30,614 nt of DNA from Eimeria necatrix (Eukaryota; Apicomplexa; Conoidasida; Eucoccidiorida; Eimeriidae), in NCBI RefSeq assembly GCF_000499385.1, contig NW_013655364.1:1-30614 (forward strand). Reading direction: 5' to 3'. Position numbers and translations under genes: made by a program. Each line of letters opens with the position of its first letter. Position 1 is the stretch's first letter. Under the pieces are notes generated by a model. It searched no databases, was not told the origin of the DNA, and saw nothing but the letters and a program-made list of their open reading frames with translations. Shown one piece after another: positions 29,632 through 30,614 of this stretch.

Positions 29632-30385
29632 ATGGGTCCCGTGGGGGGGGCCCCCCGGGCTGCAGCGCCAGACCAGGGCCTCGCCATGGGGGGCCCCTCT
29701 TTTCCCCAGTTCTGCAGTTCGGGGGCCCCTGGGGCCCCTATAGCCACTGACAGGGTGTTGGGGGCCCCCGCCCACCCCTCTGAGTTTCTGTGGGACTCTG
29801 CAGCAGTGCTGCAGCACTTGGGCTGCTTCTTGACGGCCAAGGATCTGCTGCAGCTCTGCTGCTGCTGCCGCCAGCTGCAGCAGCAGCAGCAGCCTGGGGG
29901 GCTGCTGCACAGCGCCCTTGAAGCAGCACTAGCTGAGCTGCTGCCGGGGCCCACAGGCAGGTTTGAGTTGCTGCTGGAGGCCACAGACGCGAGCCCTAAC
30001 TTAGGAGGCCCCCCAGGTGAGCAGCAGCAGCTGCTGCTGCTGTTTGCTGCTGCGCCCGTGCCTGCGTCTGGTGCACTGGCAGCAACAGTCCTTGCATCAG
30101 CAGCTGCTGCTGTTAGCTGCAGCAGCTGCTGCTGCTGTTTGCTGCTACGCCCATTGCTGCGCCTGGTGCAGTGGCAGCAACAGCAGCTGCAGCAGCAGCT
30201 GCAGCAGCAGCAACGGCCACAGAAAAGCCAGCTGCTGCTGCTGTTTGCTGCTGCACCCGTTGCTGCTGCTTCTGCTTCTTTCGGTGCTTTTGCTGTTTCT
30301 GTTGCTGCTGCTCTTCTTGCTGCACTGCTGCGCTGCTGCTTTATGGGCTCTTTCCCTTTCTTTGCTCTTGCACCGCAGGTTCTAA

Positions 30386-30416
<31 letters not shown>

Positions 30417-30501
30417 AATCGCACCGCAGCAAAAGCAGCGGTTCCCAGAACAGCAGGAGCAGCTGCTGCTGCTGCACGCCGAGAACCCCCCGCCGCCGCC
30501 A

Positions 30502-30534
<33 letters not shown>

Positions 30535-30614
30535 ACCAGCGAGAAGACACAGGGGACAAAAGGAAGCTGCTAAGACTCGAGAGTCCCCCGCCACCAGCAG
30601 CAGCAACAGAAACA
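29632..30614 (+). CDS. Protein with F-box-like segment, N-terminal part only
   Basis: The first in-frame ATG is 29632; the frame is open back to a stop at 29434-29436, so the piece could also be an internal exon. Exon 1 runs to 30016 and ends CCAG before a GTGAGC donor. After a Gly/Ala/Pro-rich lead, roughly residues 57-85 read AVLQHLGCFLTAKDLLQLCC and continue CCRQL, which fits the hydrophobic spacing of an F-box helix (the fold that binds Skp1 in SCF ubiquitin ligases), followed by a helix-like LHSALEAALAELLPGP. The likely next exon starts at 30380 after a pyrimidine-rich acceptor (CTCTTGCACCGCAG); in matching phase it stays open to the window edge, ending near DKRKLLRLESPPP. The F-box call rests on one short match. 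Confidence 0.45.

Noticed and set aside
1..30614. tRNA, rRNA or other structured RNA genes
   Set aside because: I looked for tRNA-like arms and rRNA-like conserved words on both strands by eye and found none; a covariance search could still find a small RNA.

Overview
The window looks like nuclear DNA of an apicomplexan coccidian, most probably Eimeria. Three signs agree: interstitial telomere-like tracts (AAACCCT/TTTAGGG) scattered far from any chromosome end, very dense (CAG)n/(CTG)n that invades both exons and introns, and intron-rich genes whose conserved protein segments are broken by Ala/Gln/Leu/Ser runs. Most of the long open frames on both strands are products of the trinucleotide repeats. 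I rebuilt genes from conserved protein segments, splice sites and codon phase.

Layout. 1-4296: no convincing gene; telomere-like tracts of alternating orientation (101-1792), then CAG/CTG-rich DNA with one doubtful open frame. 4297-11590 (+): a dynamin-related GTPase in 17 exons, about 821 aa, with all GTPase motifs intact. 11591-15083: telomere-like tracts, a GCTAGC-rich patch and a few possible orphan exons. 15084-17867 (+): a poly-Gln protein with a RanBP2-type zinc finger, interrupted by a 100-N assembly gap. 17868-20576: CAG/CTG and AT-rich DNA without a supported gene. 20577-28509 (+): a lipase maturation factor family (LMF1/LMF2-like) multi-pass membrane protein in about 17 exons, about 700 aa. 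Its introns hold a 660-bp pyrimidine tract, a 1.28-kb AT-rich island with a 32-33-bp tandem repeat, telomere-like tracts and GCTAGC arrays. 29632 to the right edge (+): the start of a protein with an F-box-like segment, incomplete.

All four supported genes are on the + strand. They share no obvious pathway: membrane fission (dynamin), RNA binding (zinc finger), ER folding (LMF) and possibly ubiquitin ligase recruitment (F-box-like).

The most unusual signal is a dispersed family of short palindromes, GTGT-N4-ACAC (strongest form GGTGTACGTACACC), with 15 exact copies in 30.6 kb where about 0.5 is expected by chance. Copies occur in intergenic DNA, introns and coding exons; one overlaps a splice donor and one extends to a perfect 32-bp palindrome. 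Other points of interest are a dead 241-bp duplication of the dynamin G3 exon, a split between (CTG)n in introns and (CAG)n in exons with CTGCAG used as the acceptor, and probable GC-AG introns.
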